Program-made: the position numbers and the translations under genes
From: an uncultured Flavobacteriaceae bacterium
GTDB lineage: Bacteria > Bacteroidota > Bacteroidia > Flavobacteriales > Flavobacteriaceae
NCBI GenBank assembly: GCA_947494825.1
Contig: CANLWN010000006.1
Location: forward strand, 186,001-250,000
Direction of reading: 5' to 3'
Length of the DNA stretch: 64,000 nt
Notes under the pieces: generated by a model
Told to the model about the DNA's origin: nothing
The model's database searches: none
Seen by the model: the letters and a program-made list of their open reading frames with translations, nothing else
Shown: positions 26,589 to 36,053 of the stretch, piece after piece
How the letters are laid out: the number at the start of each line of letters is the position of its first letter
Numbering within the stretch: position 1 is the first letter of the stretch

Positions 26589-26616
26589 TGCATTTATACG
26601 ATAAATTTTACATATT

Positions 26617-27774
26617 ATGGATACAGACAAAATAGAAATCAGATCTCCCCATTTAGAGGGTGCGGAAGTCTCCTGGTTTGCCCCCATCTGCAACGGGGAT
26701 GACCGTTATCTGGGTGAACGTGATCCGGACTATAAAAGTACCTTTGAAAACGCTTCGGGCGTTCTTTTAACGGCAGATAGGAACGGATTTAGGAACATTC
26801 TCTGTCCTTCTTCCTATCAGGTAGGGCAGGATACCTTACCATTTGCCGCTGCGGTAGCGCCCATGACCAAACAGATCAATCTATTGGCGGCAGTGCGTTG
26901 CGGTGAGGTGCACCCGCCCATGTTGGCGAGGACCTTGGCAACCATTGATCATATCCTTAAAGGCCGGTTCACCGTTAATATTATATCCTCCAACCTCCCG
27001 GGAGAAGATCTTTCTTCGGCCGACCGATATCAACGATCAAGGGAGGTCATAGAAATTTTGAAACAAACCTGGACACAGGACGAGATAGATCATAAAGGTC
27101 AGTTTTACAACTTTAAACTGCCTTCCCTACCTGGTAAATCCTACCAGAAGAACGGACCCCTGCTGTATTTTGGCGGTTACTCCCCTCCTGCAGTGGATTT
27201 GTGCGCCGAACACTGTGACGTCTATTTGATGTGGCCCGAAACCGAGGGAAACCTAAGGACTTTGATGCAAAACATGAGCGCCAAGGCCGCCTCGTATGGA
27301 CGTAAGGTAGATTTTGGCCTACGCGTACACGTTGTTGTCCGGGAAACCGAGGAAGAAGCCAGGGCCTATGCGGATAGTATCATTTCCAAATTGGGTGTTG
27401 AACAGGGAAAAGAAATGAGGGAACGCGCGTTGGACGCAAAATCGTACGGTGTTAGCAGACAAGCGGTGATGCGTGAAATTTCTGAAGATGACGGTTATGT
27501 AGAGGATCATATGTGGACGGGCATCGGAAAAGGACGTTCCGGTTGCGGTGCCGCGCTGGTTGGCAATCCGGATCAAATCGTCGAAAAGTTGAACCGATAT
27601 ATGGACATGGGGATACGTGCGTTCATATTTTCGGGCTATCCGCACAAAGAGGAATGCGAGCGTTTCGCAAAGCTGGTTTTACCCAGGCTTAAGACCTTTT
27701 CAATGCCCATTGCACAAGGAAAGGTTACCGATGAGGAACCTTTAACACCCTTGGCAGCGGGAATCAGGGTTTAA
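26617..27774 (+). CDS. SsuD-type FMNH2-dependent sulfonate monooxygenase (LLM family)
   Basis: 385 residues, close to SsuD length. Uses FMNH2 and O2 to cleave a C-S bond, giving sulfite and an aldehyde. Matches to the alkanesulfonate monooxygenase branch of the luciferase-like family: TADRNGFRNILCPS, LAAVRCGEVHPPMLARTLATID, GPLLYFGGYSPPAVDLCAEHCDVYL (in part), FGLRVHVVVRETEEEA, GKGRSGCGAALVGNPDQI and FIFSGYPHKEECERFA. Co-encoded with an aldo/keto reductase, an FMN reductase and a sulfite oxidase. This set suggests a sulfosugar such as sulfoquinovose rather than simple alkanesulfonates, but the substrate is not proven. Confidence 0.9.
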   Translation: MDTDKIEIRSPHLEGAEVSWFAPICNGDDRYLGERDPDYKSTFENASGVLLTADRNGFRNILCPSSYQVGQDTLPFAAAVAPMTKQINLLAAVRCGEVHPPMLARTLATIDHILKGRFTVNIISSNLPGEDLSSADRYQRSREVIEILKQTWTQDEIDHKGQFYNFKLPSLPGKSYQKNGPLLYFGGYSPPAVDLCAEHCDVYLMWPETEGNLRTLMQNMSAKAASYGRKVDFGLRVHVVVRETEEEARAYADSIISKLGVEQGKEMRERALDAKSYGVSRQAVMREISEDDGYVEDHMWTGIGKGRSGCGAALVGNPDQIVEKLNRYMDMGIRAFIFSGYPHKEECERFAKLVLPRLKTFSMPIAQGKVTDEEPLTPLAAGIRV

Positions 27775-27934
27775 AGACTGTTTTTTTAATGAACAAAACC
27801 CTATATTAGGGACAATAATGACCAACCGAGCTACCAAATAACCAAGTAATGACGATTTTATACGGTATTTTGTGCGTTGCCTATTCTAGGAGGTCGTTAG
27901 AAGGAGCAATGAACTAATTTTAATAAGATACTTC
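27775..27934. other. Spacer between monooxygenase and symporter genes
   Basis: 160 bp. Contains a perfect small hairpin CCCTATATTAGGG (27799-27811) without a T run, an SD-like AGGAGG near 27888, and a 22-codon open frame (27849-27917, MTILYGILCV...). No perfect -7 box, so the downstream genes probably stay in the same operon, possibly with attenuated expression. Confidence 0.35.
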
Positions 27935-29479
27935 ATGATCGATTTGTTAATTGTTTGCGCGTACTTTGTTATCGTATTCGTAACCGCCATTACCGGAAAG
28001 ACCTCAAAAGATGCAACCACGGAAGAATATTTTTTAAGCTCACGGAATTTACGATGGCCCTCCATTGCCTTTTCCACTATCGCCACCAACGTCCAAGGGT
28101 ATCAATTTCTAGGTTTTATGGGATCTGCCTATCTCTATGGACTGGCGCAGGCCAATTTTGAAATCAATGCCATTCAAGGGCTCCTCCTGGCAGCTTTCAT
28201 TTTTGTCCCCATGTATCTTAGGGAACGGATCATTACGATCACCCAATTCATAAAAACGAGACTGGGCAACACGGTCGCCCTATTGTATTCGGCCTCCAAC
28301 ATTCTGTTGTTTTCCACAATTACCCTAGGAGCGGCTTTGTTCTGGGGTGCCTATTCCGTAGACCTTGTTTTTGGGGACTATTTGTCCTTCATCCATGAAG
28401 ATCGCCTCATACGCATTGCCATCCTGATCGTGTTCTTGGGCCTATTTTCCGCCACGTATACGTATTTTGGAGGATTGGCGGCGGTGGTACGTACCGATGT
28501 GATCCAGTTTGCCATTTTGCTATCGGGAGGAATTGTAGTATTGTTCATAGCCGTTCACCATCTCGGAGGTTGGTCGCAGTTTTATGTAAAGACAGAAGAT
28601 CTTATGCACCTACACTTGCCTGCGGATCACCCCAAATTGCCCTGGATCCACGTTTTTGGGGCGTTTCTGCTAAATATCAACTATTGGTGCGCCAACCAAT
28701 CGGTAGTGCAACGTTCCCTGGCGGCCAAAAGCCTTAAGGATGTACAGATCGGTTTGATGGTAGGGGGATTAATGAAGTACTTTATGGCAGCTATTATCAT
28801 ACTACCGGGTATTGCCCTTGTGGGTATCCTTGGGGATGGCGGGCTGGCCGATCCTGATTCTGCCTTCCCGTATTTAGTTAACACCTATTTGCCAGTGGGT
28901 CTAAAAGGACTTATTCTATGTGCCCTTTTCGCTTCCCTGATGAGTACCGTGGATTCCACTTTTAACTCCTTGGCCACGCTCTGGTCCATAGATATTTATA
29001 AAGTATACGTGAACAAATCGGCTTCCGACCGGCAAATTGTAAAATCTGGAAAGAAGGCCATTTTAATATCGTTTATTTCCGGGGTCATCATTGGCATCGT
29101 GCTTCTCATCATAAAATTTGAGGATACCGGTGCGGCCTTTACCCATACATTAAATGAACTACGCTATTTTGTAAATTGTGGTATCGTAGTGCTCATCAGT
29201 GCAGCGGCCTTCCTAATAGCACCAAAACACCGCGTGGCCCTCTTTGGATTTTTGGCCACCGTGCCCCTACAATTTTTCTTTATCTATGCCTTCCCGGACA
29301 TGAATTATCTGGTCAGGGCCATGTGGGTTATCCTTATTGGGTTTACACTGGTATGGCTGGGATCCAGAAGTGGTTTTATAAAGGACAAACTGCGCCCCGA
29401 ACCCGCTTCCCCCATGCTTGGCAAGGCAGGAATAGGCATGTTGCTTTCTTTGATCGCCCTACATATTATCTTTCATTGA
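27935..29479 (+). CDS. SSS-family sodium:solute symporter
   Basis: 514 residues with about 13-14 membrane spans, the usual size for sodium/solute symporters. The start MIDLLIVCAYFVIVF forms the first helix. SSS features include EEYFLSSRNLRWPSIAFSTIATNVQGYQ (in part), an NYWCANQSVVQRSLAAKSLKD motif typical of sugar-type SSS proteins, and FASLMSTVDSTFNSLATLWSIDIYK with the Na+-site serines. It lies between the monooxygenase and sulfite oxidase genes (6 bp before the latter), so it is probably the importer of the sulfonated substrate. Cargo is inferred. Confidence 0.9.
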   Translation: MIDLLIVCAYFVIVFVTAITGKTSKDATTEEYFLSSRNLRWPSIAFSTIATNVQGYQFLGFMGSAYLYGLAQANFEINAIQGLLLAAFIFVPMYLRERIITITQFIKTRLGNTVALLYSASNILLFSTITLGAALFWGAYSVDLVFGDYLSFIHEDRLIRIAILIVFLGLFSATYTYFGGLAAVVRTDVIQFAILLSGGIVVLFIAVHHLGGWSQFYVKTEDLMHLHLPADHPKLPWIHVFGAFLLNINYWCANQSVVQRSLAAKSLKDVQIGLMVGGLMKYFMAAIIILPGIALVGILGDGGLADPDSAFPYLVNTYLPVGLKGLILCALFASLMSTVDSTFNSLATLWSIDIYKVYVNKSASDRQIVKSGKKAILISFISGVIIGIVLLIIKFEDTGAAFTHTLNELRYFVNCGIVVLISAAAFLIAPKHRVALFGFLATVPLQFFFIYAFPDMNYLVRAMWVILIGFTLVWLGSRSGFIKDKLRPEPASPMLGKAGIGMLLSLIALHIIFH

Positions 29480-29485
29480 CGGCCA

Positions 29486-30709
29486 ATGGATAGAAGAAAT
29501 TTCATTACAAAAGGTACCCTTGGCACATTGAGCGCCCTAATAGGTGCGGACATTGTTTATGCAAACACCCTTCCATCCGGGTATCGCCTATTGGCCCAGC
29601 AAGATCCAGATCCGTTCAAATTGTTCAACAAGGACACTGGCATGTCCGTACTCAACACCAAACCATGGAACATAGAGGCTACGGCACATCTATTGGACGA
29701 CAAAGTGACGCCCAACAAATATATGTTCATTAGGAACAATGGCTTGGTGCCCGAGAACATCGATGTACAAAACTGGAAACTGACCTTTGACGGGGAGTCC
29801 GTTCAGCAACAGAAGTCCTACGCACTCCAGGAGTTAAAATCGAACTTTAAACAATATACCTATCAACTCACCCTGGAATGTGGGGGCAATGGGCGCAGCG
29901 AATTTAATCCCCCTGCAAAGGGAAATCAATGGACGGTAGGCGCCGTTTCCTGTGCGGAATGGACCGGGGTGCGATTGCGCGATGTATTACAGGATGTCGG
30001 AATTAAGGCCGATGCGGTCTACATCGGATACCATGCCACGGACAGGCACCTCAGCCTCAACCCGGAAAAAGAACCTATTTCCCGCGGTGTTCCCATAACC
30101 AAGGCGCTACAGGAAGAAACCCTCCTGGCCTTTCAGATGAACGGAAAGGACATACCTCTTGTGCACGGCTATCCCTTACGCCTCATCGCAGGCGGTTGGC
30201 CGGCTTCTGCTTCCGGCAAATGGATCAACCGGATCAGTGTCCGGAACAAGGTACATGACGGTGCCAAAATGACCGGGACATCGTATAGGGTCCCTTGCGA
30301 ACCTGTGGCGCCCGGGGAAAAAGTTGCGGATGGGGACATGTGCATCATTGAGTCCATGCCGGTGAAATCGTTGATTACCTTTCCAAAAACCGGAGCGATC
30401 ATCAAAAAGGGCGATACACTCCCCATTCGCGGACATGCTTGGGCCGGGGAGCTCTCGGTATCCAAGATGGAATATTCCTTGGACTTTGGGGCCAGCTGGA
30501 CGGCCTGTACTGTTGAAGCCCCTCGAAACCGACTGGCATGGCAGCATTTTTCTGCCAAAATCAGTGATTTCCCCAAAAAGGGATACTATGAGATTTGGGC
30601 ACGGGCAACAGATTCCGCCGGGCTCGGCCAACCCATGCTCTTGCCAGGTTGGAATCCAAAGGGCTATCTTAACAATGCCTGTCACCGTATAGCTGTTAAA
30701 GTCGTGTAA
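29486..30709 (+). CDS. Molybdopterin sulfite oxidase/dehydrogenase catalytic subunit (SorA-like)
   Basis: 407 residues. Oxidises sulfite to sulfate. The N-terminus MDRRNFITKG has the twin-arginine pattern, so export to the periplasm is expected. The Mo-pterin domain has the ligand Cys132 in LTLECGGNGRSEF, and AEWTGVRLRDVLQDVGI, HGYPLRLIAGGWPA and KWINRISV follow, all as in sulfite oxidases. A Mo-co dimerisation domain (IRGHAWAGELSVSKMEYSLD) occupies the C-terminus. No heme or b5 domain is present; the cytochrome c gene one base downstream would be its electron acceptor, as in SorAB. It should detoxify and use sulfite from the monooxygenase. Confidence 0.93.
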   Translation: MDRRNFITKGTLGTLSALIGADIVYANTLPSGYRLLAQQDPDPFKLFNKDTGMSVLNTKPWNIEATAHLLDDKVTPNKYMFIRNNGLVPENIDVQNWKLTFDGESVQQQKSYALQELKSNFKQYTYQLTLECGGNGRSEFNPPAKGNQWTVGAVSCAEWTGVRLRDVLQDVGIKADAVYIGYHATDRHLSLNPEKEPISRGVPITKALQEETLLAFQMNGKDIPLVHGYPLRLIAGGWPASASGKWINRISVRNKVHDGAKMTGTSYRVPCEPVAPGEKVADGDMCIIESMPVKSLITFPKTGAIIKKGDTLPIRGHAWAGELSVSKMEYSLDFGASWTACTVEAPRNRLAWQHFSAKISDFPKKGYYEIWARATDSAGLGQPMLLPGWNPKGYLNNACHRIAVKVV

Positions 30710-30710
30710 C

Positions 30711-31187
30711 ATGTCCCAGGAAGAGACGTTTAGAAAACAGGTAAGAACAGTTTACCGCTACCTCATTCTCTTTTTTTGTGGTCTGGGCCTGCTGGCTGCT
30801 GGTTTTATATACCTATTGATCGATCCTTCCCTATCTGTTTTTGACGGCCCCAGTGACCAACTGATCACAGAGGAACCCAGCGAACTGGAAGGTGAGATTG
30901 TGAATGGCATTCACTTAAGCACGGGCTTTGTGGAAGGCAAGGGCTTAGTGCAGGTCATCCAGAACTGTACCAATTGCCACTCCGCTGCCCTGGTCACCCA
31001 AAACAGAATGACCCGAGAGGGTTGGGTGTCCACCATACGCTGGATGCAGGAAACCCAGAATTTATGGGATCTGGGCGACAATGAGGAAATCATTGTGAGC
31101 TATCTGGCCTCCTACTACGCTCCAGAGGAAAAAGGAAGAAGGGAAAACTTAAGGGAAATTGAATGGTACGAACTGCAGCTTCCGTGA
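30711..31187 (+). CDS. Membrane-anchored monoheme cytochrome c (SorB-like)
   Basis: 158 residues. One N-terminal membrane span (about residues 17-37) without a cleavage site, then a periplasmic domain with a single heme site, Cys86-Thr-Asn-Cys89-His90. Candidate distal Met residues lie at 100 and 112. The start follows the sulfite oxidase stop by one base, a tight coupling typical of sulfite dehydrogenase SorA/SorB. It would pass electrons from sulfite to the respiratory chain. The sequence itself shows a small cytochrome c; the partner role is from context. Confidence 0.88.
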   Translation: MSQEETFRKQVRTVYRYLILFFCGLGLLAAGFIYLLIDPSLSVFDGPSDQLITEEPSELEGEIVNGIHLSTGFVEGKGLVQVIQNCTNCHSAALVTQNRMTREGWVSTIRWMQETQNLWDLGDNEEIIVSYLASYYAPEEKGRRENLREIEWYELQLP

Positions 31188-31263
31188 ATTTCACCCTTCG
31201 GTTTTTTTGCGGCTAACCTATAAAAACAATATCTTAACTCATCTATTTTCTTAAGGTCTTACT

Positions 31264-32748
31264 ATGTACTTTATTGGTTATGATATTGGCAGTTCTTCCG
31301 TAAAGACCGCCCTAGTGGAGATACACTCTGGAAAGGCCGTTGCCGTGGTGGCCGAGCCCAAAAAAGAGATGGAGATCAGGGCCGTGAAAAACGGTTGGGC
31401 AGAGCAAGACCCCGAGGATTGGTGGATCCATGTCTGCAGGGGTACCCAAAGCCTACTATCGCGGTACAATATAGCATCCCAAGATATACATGGTATCGGG
31501 ATTTCCTATCAAATGCACGGGCTGGTACTTGTGGATAACATAGGGAAACCGCTTAGGGATTCCATTATTTGGTGCGATAGCAGAGCCGTGGAAATAGGGG
31601 AAAAGGCCTTTGAAGAAATGGGTGCGGAAAAGTGTACCGCGCAACTTTTGAATTCCCCGGCCAACTTCACTGCCTCAAAACTGAAGTGGGTAAAGGAAAA
31701 CGAACCCGAAATATTCGATAAAATTCACAGGTGCATGCTGCCGGGCGATTATATCGCCTATAAACTCAGCGGCGACATAGCCACTACTATACCGGGGCTC
31801 TCGGAAGGTATCTTCTGGGATTTTAGCACCAAGGACACGGCAGGTTGGTTGTTGGAACACTATGGCTTGCACAGGAAGTTGTTGCCCCCCTTGGTGAAGA
31901 CCTTTTCGGTACAGGCCCAGGTTTCCAAAAAAGGGGCCACGGCCTCCGGACTCGCCGTTGGCACCCCGATCCTATACCGAGCTGGGGACCAACCCAACAA
32001 CGCCCTGTCATTAAATATATTTCAACCGGGTGAAATTGCAGCCACCGGGGGCACATCAGGGGTAATGTATGCCGTAACGGATAACCTATCGGTAAAGGAG
32101 AGCGAACGAGTGAATAATTTTGCCCATGTGAATTACAGTGCCCAAAACCCCCGCATTGGAAAACTGCTCTGTATCAATGGTGCGGGTATTCAATACCGAT
32201 GGCTCATGAACAATTTGAAGGTTTCCGGTTATGATCAGATGAATACGCTCGCCGCTTCAGTGCCGGTGGGTTCAGACGGGGTAACCTTGCATCCATTTGG
32301 AAATGGGGCCGAACGCATGCTCAACAACAGGAACCTGGGTACGCGCATTGGCCATCTTAACCTAAACAACCATAACAAGGCACATCTCTGCAGGGCGGCC
32401 CTGGAAGGTATTGCCTTTTCATTTGTCTATGGTGCGGAAATCCTAAAATCTGACGGTATTAAACCCCGTGTAATCCGTGCGGGAAACGATAATCTTTTTA
32501 GGTCGGATATCTTCTCCTCCACTATAGCTACACTTATAGGGCATGACATAGAGATTTATAATACTACCGGTGCTATTGGAGCGGCCCGGGCCTGCACACT
32601 CCATGCAGGGGATTATAAAAGCTTCGGCGAACAGCTTGCACAGCACGATTACGTAAGGAGTTTTACACCGCTAAACGATGCAGCGGAGTACCATACGGCC
32701 TATCGGAAATGGAAAAACGAATTGGAATCAATACTAAAAAACACCTAA
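31264..32748 (+). CDS. xylB: Xylulokinase (FGGY family)
   Basis: 494 residues. Phosphorylates D-xylulose. FGGY kinase motifs: phosphate loop [15 protein letters not shown] (about residues 4-18), [15 protein letters not shown] (about 78-92) with the xylulokinase-type [28 protein letters not shown], and [19 protein letters not shown]. It ends one base before xylA starts, which supports xylulokinase over other FGGY kinases. It begins 76 bp after the cytochrome gene with no clear promoter or terminator between, so it may be read through from the desulfonation operon. Confidence 0.92.
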   Translation: MYFIGYDIGSSSVKTALVEIHSGKAVAVVAEPKKEMEIRAVKNGWAEQDPEDWWIHVCRGTQSLLSRYNIASQDIHGIGISYQMHGLVLVDNIGKPLRDSIIWCDSRAVEIGEKAFEEMGAEKCTAQLLNSPANFTASKLKWVKENEPEIFDKIHRCMLPGDYIAYKLSGDIATTIPGLSEGIFWDFSTKDTAGWLLEHYGLHRKLLPPLVKTFSVQAQVSKKGATASGLAVGTPILYRAGDQPNNALSLNIFQPGEIAATGGTSGVMYAVTDNLSVKESERVNNFAHVNYSAQNPRIGKLLCINGAGIQYRWLMNNLKVSGYDQMNTLAASVPVGSDGVTLHPFGNGAERMLNNRNLGTRIGHLNLNNHNKAHLCRAALEGIAFSFVYGAEILKSDGIKPRVIRAGNDNLFRSDIFSSTIATLIGHDIEIYNTTGAIGAARACTLHAGDYKSFGEQLAQHDYVRSFTPLNDAAEYHTAYRKWKNELESILKNT

Positions 32749-32749
32749 A

Positions 32750-34075
32750 ATGGCACTCATAGGAAATAAGGAATATTATAAGGGAATCGGGGAAATTAAA
32801 TATGAGGGGAAGGATTCGGACAACCCTTTGGCCTTTAAATACTACGATTCCGAACGCGTCGTAGCAGGAAAGACCATGCGCGAACATCTTAAGTTTGCCG
32901 TGGCCTATTGGCATACCTTCTGTGGTGCAGGGGCCGACCCTTTTGGCCCGGGTACCCAGAATTTTCCCTGGGACCAACCCACTGATGCTATGGATGCCGC
33001 GAAGGAAAAGGCCGATGCCGCTTTTGAATTCATTACAAAAATGGGCTTCGATTATTTCTGCTTTCACGATTTCGACCTGATACGTGAAGGCACCACCTTA
33101 GGCGAATCCGAAAAACGACTATCGGCCATAGTGGATTTTATTGCGGAGAAAAAAGCAGCCTCGGGGGTAAAACTGTTGTGGGGAACCGCAAACTGTTTTT
33201 CAAATCCCAGGTATATGAACGGAGCGGCCACAAATCCAGATTTTAATGTGCTGGCCCGAGCTGGTGGGCAGATAAAACTGGCCATGGATGCCACCATTGC
33301 CCTTGAGGGCGAAAACTATGTGTTTTGGGGCGGACGTGAAGGCTATATGTCCTTGCTAAACACCGATATGAAAAGGGAATTGGACCATATGGGGCGCTTT
33401 CTGGGATTGGCTCGCGATTATGCCCGAAGCCAGGGATTCAAGGGAACCTTTTTTATAGAGCCCAAGCCTATGGAGCCCATGAAACACCAATATGATTTTG
33501 ATGCCGCCACCGTGATCGGCTTCCTGCACCAATATGGACTACAGGACGATTTTAAGCTTAATCTGGAAGTGAACCATGCCACCCTGGCAAGCCATACCAT
33601 GCAACATGAAATGGCCGTTGCAGCCGCCCACGGCATGCTCGGGAGTGTAGATGCCAACCGGGGCGATTACCAAAACGGATGGGATACCGACCAATTTCCC
33701 AACAACATCAACGAAGTAACCGAGGCCATGCTCATTTTTCTAAAGGCCGGAGGGCTGCGTGGTGGGGGCATCAATTTTGACGCAAAGATCAGAAGGAATT
33801 CCACGGATATGGACGATGTGTTCCACGCCCATATCGGCGGGGCAGATATTTTTGCACGGGCCTTGTTGATCGCAGACCGGATCATCACCTCGTCTGCGTA
33901 CGATGAACTGATTGCAAAACGATATAGTTCCTTTGATTCCGGAAAGGGAAAAGACTTTGAACAGGGAAAACTCAGTTTAAGCGCTCTTTACGACATTGCC
34001 CTTGAAAATGGGGAGTTAAGCCTACAGAGCGGAAAGCAGGAATTGTTCGAGAATATCATCAATCAATACATTTGA
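32750..34075 (+). CDS. xylA: Xylose isomerase
   Basis: 441 residues, the class II length. Interconverts D-xylose and D-xylulose, and D-glucose and D-fructose more slowly. Key segments are [12 protein letters not shown] (catalytic His/Asp), [32 protein letters not shown] (metal Glu) and [16 protein letters not shown] (metal Glu/His). The ATG follows the xylB stop by one base. The pair is a standard xylose unit, though its position behind a sulfonate cluster is unusual. Confidence 0.97.
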   Translation: MALIGNKEYYKGIGEIKYEGKDSDNPLAFKYYDSERVVAGKTMREHLKFAVAYWHTFCGAGADPFGPGTQNFPWDQPTDAMDAAKEKADAAFEFITKMGFDYFCFHDFDLIREGTTLGESEKRLSAIVDFIAEKKAASGVKLLWGTANCFSNPRYMNGAATNPDFNVLARAGGQIKLAMDATIALEGENYVFWGGREGYMSLLNTDMKRELDHMGRFLGLARDYARSQGFKGTFFIEPKPMEPMKHQYDFDAATVIGFLHQYGLQDDFKLNLEVNHATLASHTMQHEMAVAAAHGMLGSVDANRGDYQNGWDTDQFPNNINEVTEAMLIFLKAGGLRGGGINFDAKIRRNSTDMDDVFHAHIGGADIFARALLIADRIITSSAYDELIAKRYSSFDSGKGKDFEQGKLSLSALYDIALENGELSLQSGKQELFENIINQYI

Positions 34076-34094
34076 CCTACGGTTCGGGATAAAA

Positions 34095-34110
34095 AAGTAA
34101 ACGGTTACAT
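34095..34110. promoter_or_regulatory. Possible third copy of the LacI operator motif
   Basis: AAGTAAACGGTTACAT matches 14 of 16 positions of ATGTAAACGTTTACAT. It lies between the convergent xylA and symporter stops, an odd place for a repressor site unless it serves looping. May be coincidental. Confidence 0.3.
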
Positions 34111-34142
34111 CGAACGCCGTACCCTAGGCAGGCGGGCGTTCG
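34111..34142. terminator. Hairpin between convergent xylA and symporter genes
   Basis: A perfect 8-bp stem CGAACGCC (34111-34118) with GGCGTTCG (34135-34142) around a 16-nt loop. There is no T run on either side, so it may be a weak or Rho-type terminator, or only a stability hairpin for both mRNAs. Confidence 0.35.
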
Positions 34143-34191
34143 AACGGACCACAAGGCATTTCGCACACCTTATACTATGAATGAAGTATCG

Positions 34192-35844
34192 CTACTGTGC
34201 AAAATAGATATAGATGCCTATCACGATAACGCAGATTCCTATGCCTACCTGTTTCACATATTTGTAGGGCGAGATATCTACTTGCTCCGTATACTGTTGT
34301 TCGTAGGGTATTTCCCTTGGTTTTATTAGACCGATGCCCAACATGATAAGGATATTCATCACAAACAGAATGGCCATAACATCCAAAAAATGTGGGTACG
34401 CCTTCGCTTCGATAAGGGCTAGTGCCGCCTCATCCGTAATTCCGGCGGCTTCGGCTTTTTCCATAGCGCTTCCAACAAAATAGGGTTGCAAACCGAACTG
34501 GCTAATAATGTAGAGGATCGAACCGGAGACGATGCCGATCTTGGCCGCTATGGCCGGCACCTTTTTGGTGAGATATCCTACAACAATGATGGTCAATATG
34601 GGAATACTATAGATGCCGTTGACTTCCTGTAGATACTCAAACAAGCTACCTGCGTTTGCGATAAGGGGGGCTATGAACATCGCGGCAAGGGCCAGCACGA
34701 TCCCGAACATTTTTCCATATTTTACCACGGTCCTTTCCGGTGCTTCCGGATTCATGTGCTGTTTGTAGATATCAATACCGAACAAGGTGACCGAACTATT
34801 GAGAACACTGTTAAAAGAACTTAGGATAGCCCCAAACAATACGGCCGCAAAGAAACCTATCAAATAATCTGGTAACACCTCATTGACCAAGGCTGGGTAA
34901 GCCTGATCAGGTACCTCCAGATTTCCCTCGAACATATGATAGGCTATAATCCCAGGTAATACCACAATAAGTGGCCCCAAAATTTTGATGAAGGAGCCCA
35001 ACAACAATCCCTTTTGTCCTTCCTTCAAATTTTTGGCGCCAAGGGCCCGTTGAATAATCTGCTGATTCGTCCCCCAATAGAACAACTGCACCAGCATCAT
35101 TCCAGTAAAAATGGTGTGAAAAGGAACCGAAGCAGTGGTCCCGCCAATGGAATTGAACTTTTCGGGATTGCTTTCATATAAGGTATCGATTCCGGCCAAA
35201 AGACTTCCGTCCCCGATTGCCATCAATCCGAAAACGGGGATGAGGATTCCTCCGAGTAACAAGCCAATGGCATTGATGCTATCGGACACGGCCACGGCCT
35301 TCAACCCCCCAAAAACGGCGTAGATCGAACCGATAATCCCAATACCCCAGACGCATATCTTTAAGGCGGCTCCGTCGGAAACCCCTAGCAACCCAGGTAC
35401 GTCAAACATGGTACTAATAGCCAGGGAACCGGAATACAATATTATGGGCAATAACACCACCACGTAACCCGTAAGAAACAAGGCCGAAGTGATCGTCTTG
35501 GTGGTAGTATCATAACGGTCCTGAAGGAATTGTGGCACCGTGGTTAAGCCGCTCTTCAAATATCTGGGCAAAAGAAAAACCGCGGTGACCACCATGGCGA
35601 TGGCCGCCAGGGTTTCCCAAGCCATAACCGATATCCCCTCGGAATAGGCATTTCCGTTCAGGCCCACAATTTGCTCCGTGGATAGATTGGTCAATAATAA
35701 GGATCCCGCTATTACGCCTGCGGTAAGGCTTCTTCCCCCCAAAAAATAACCATCGGAGGAGTTTTCATCGGTTTTTCGTGTAGCCAAATAGGCGATGACC
35801 CCCACCAAAGCGGTGAAGCCCAAAAAAGAGAGAATTCCTAACAT
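34192..35844 (-). CDS. SSS-family sodium:sugar symporter (SglT-like)
   Basis: 550 residues, about 14 membrane spans. SglT-type features: GYFLGGRSLTAGVIAGSLLLTNLSTEQIVGLNG (in part, substrate/Na+ helix), IYAVFGGLKAVAVSD, FYWGTNQQIIQRALGAKNL, and GAILSSFNSVLNSSVTLFGIDIYK with Na2-site serines. Its closeness to xylA/xylB suggests xylose or another monosaccharide as cargo; a sulfosugar cannot be excluded. Upstream (35866-35910) are two degenerate CG-centred palindromes of LacI type and a 7-of-8 -7 box on the minus strand, so it may answer to a LacI regulator. Confidence 0.9.
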   Translation of the reverse strand: MLGILSFLGFTALVGVIAYLATRKTDENSSDGYFLGGRSLTAGVIAGSLLLTNLSTEQIVGLNGNAYSEGISVMAWETLAAIAMVVTAVFLLPRYLKSGLTTVPQFLQDRYDTTTKTITSALFLTGYVVVLLPIILYSGSLAISTMFDVPGLLGVSDGAALKICVWGIGIIGSIYAVFGGLKAVAVSDSINAIGLLLGGILIPVFGLMAIGDGSLLAGIDTLYESNPEKFNSIGGTTASVPFHTIFTGMMLVQLFYWGTNQQIIQRALGAKNLKEGQKGLLLGSFIKILGPLIVVLPGIIAYHMFEGNLEVPDQAYPALVNEVLPDYLIGFFAAVLFGAILSSFNSVLNSSVTLFGIDIYKQHMNPEAPERTVVKYGKMFGIVLALAAMFIAPLIANAGSLFEYLQEVNGIYSIPILTIIVVGYLTKKVPAIAAKIGIVSGSILYIISQFGLQPYFVGSAMEKAEAAGITDEAALALIEAKAYPHFLDVMAILFVMNILIMLGIGLIKPREIPYEQQYTEQVDISPYKYVKQVGIGICVIVIGIYIYFAQ

Positions 35845-36053
35845 TTTTGTTTAATTAGTTTGATTGTAAGCGTTAAATATACCGGTTTATGCTTTAAACG
35901 TTCAATATCGGAAAAATAATCGATAAAATCGGACAAATCCAAATACCCCTATTTTAGCGGGGAATCGCGGCGGGGCCCTTGAAAATATTAACGATTTACC
36001 CTTTCAATGTTCTATCAAGTTTACTTATCTTGCCACCTCTCTTTGGCCCGTAG

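Noticed and set aside
34137-34146. CGTTCGAACG palindrome as an operator
   Set aside because: It lies between convergent stops within a hairpin arm and has no promoter next to it.
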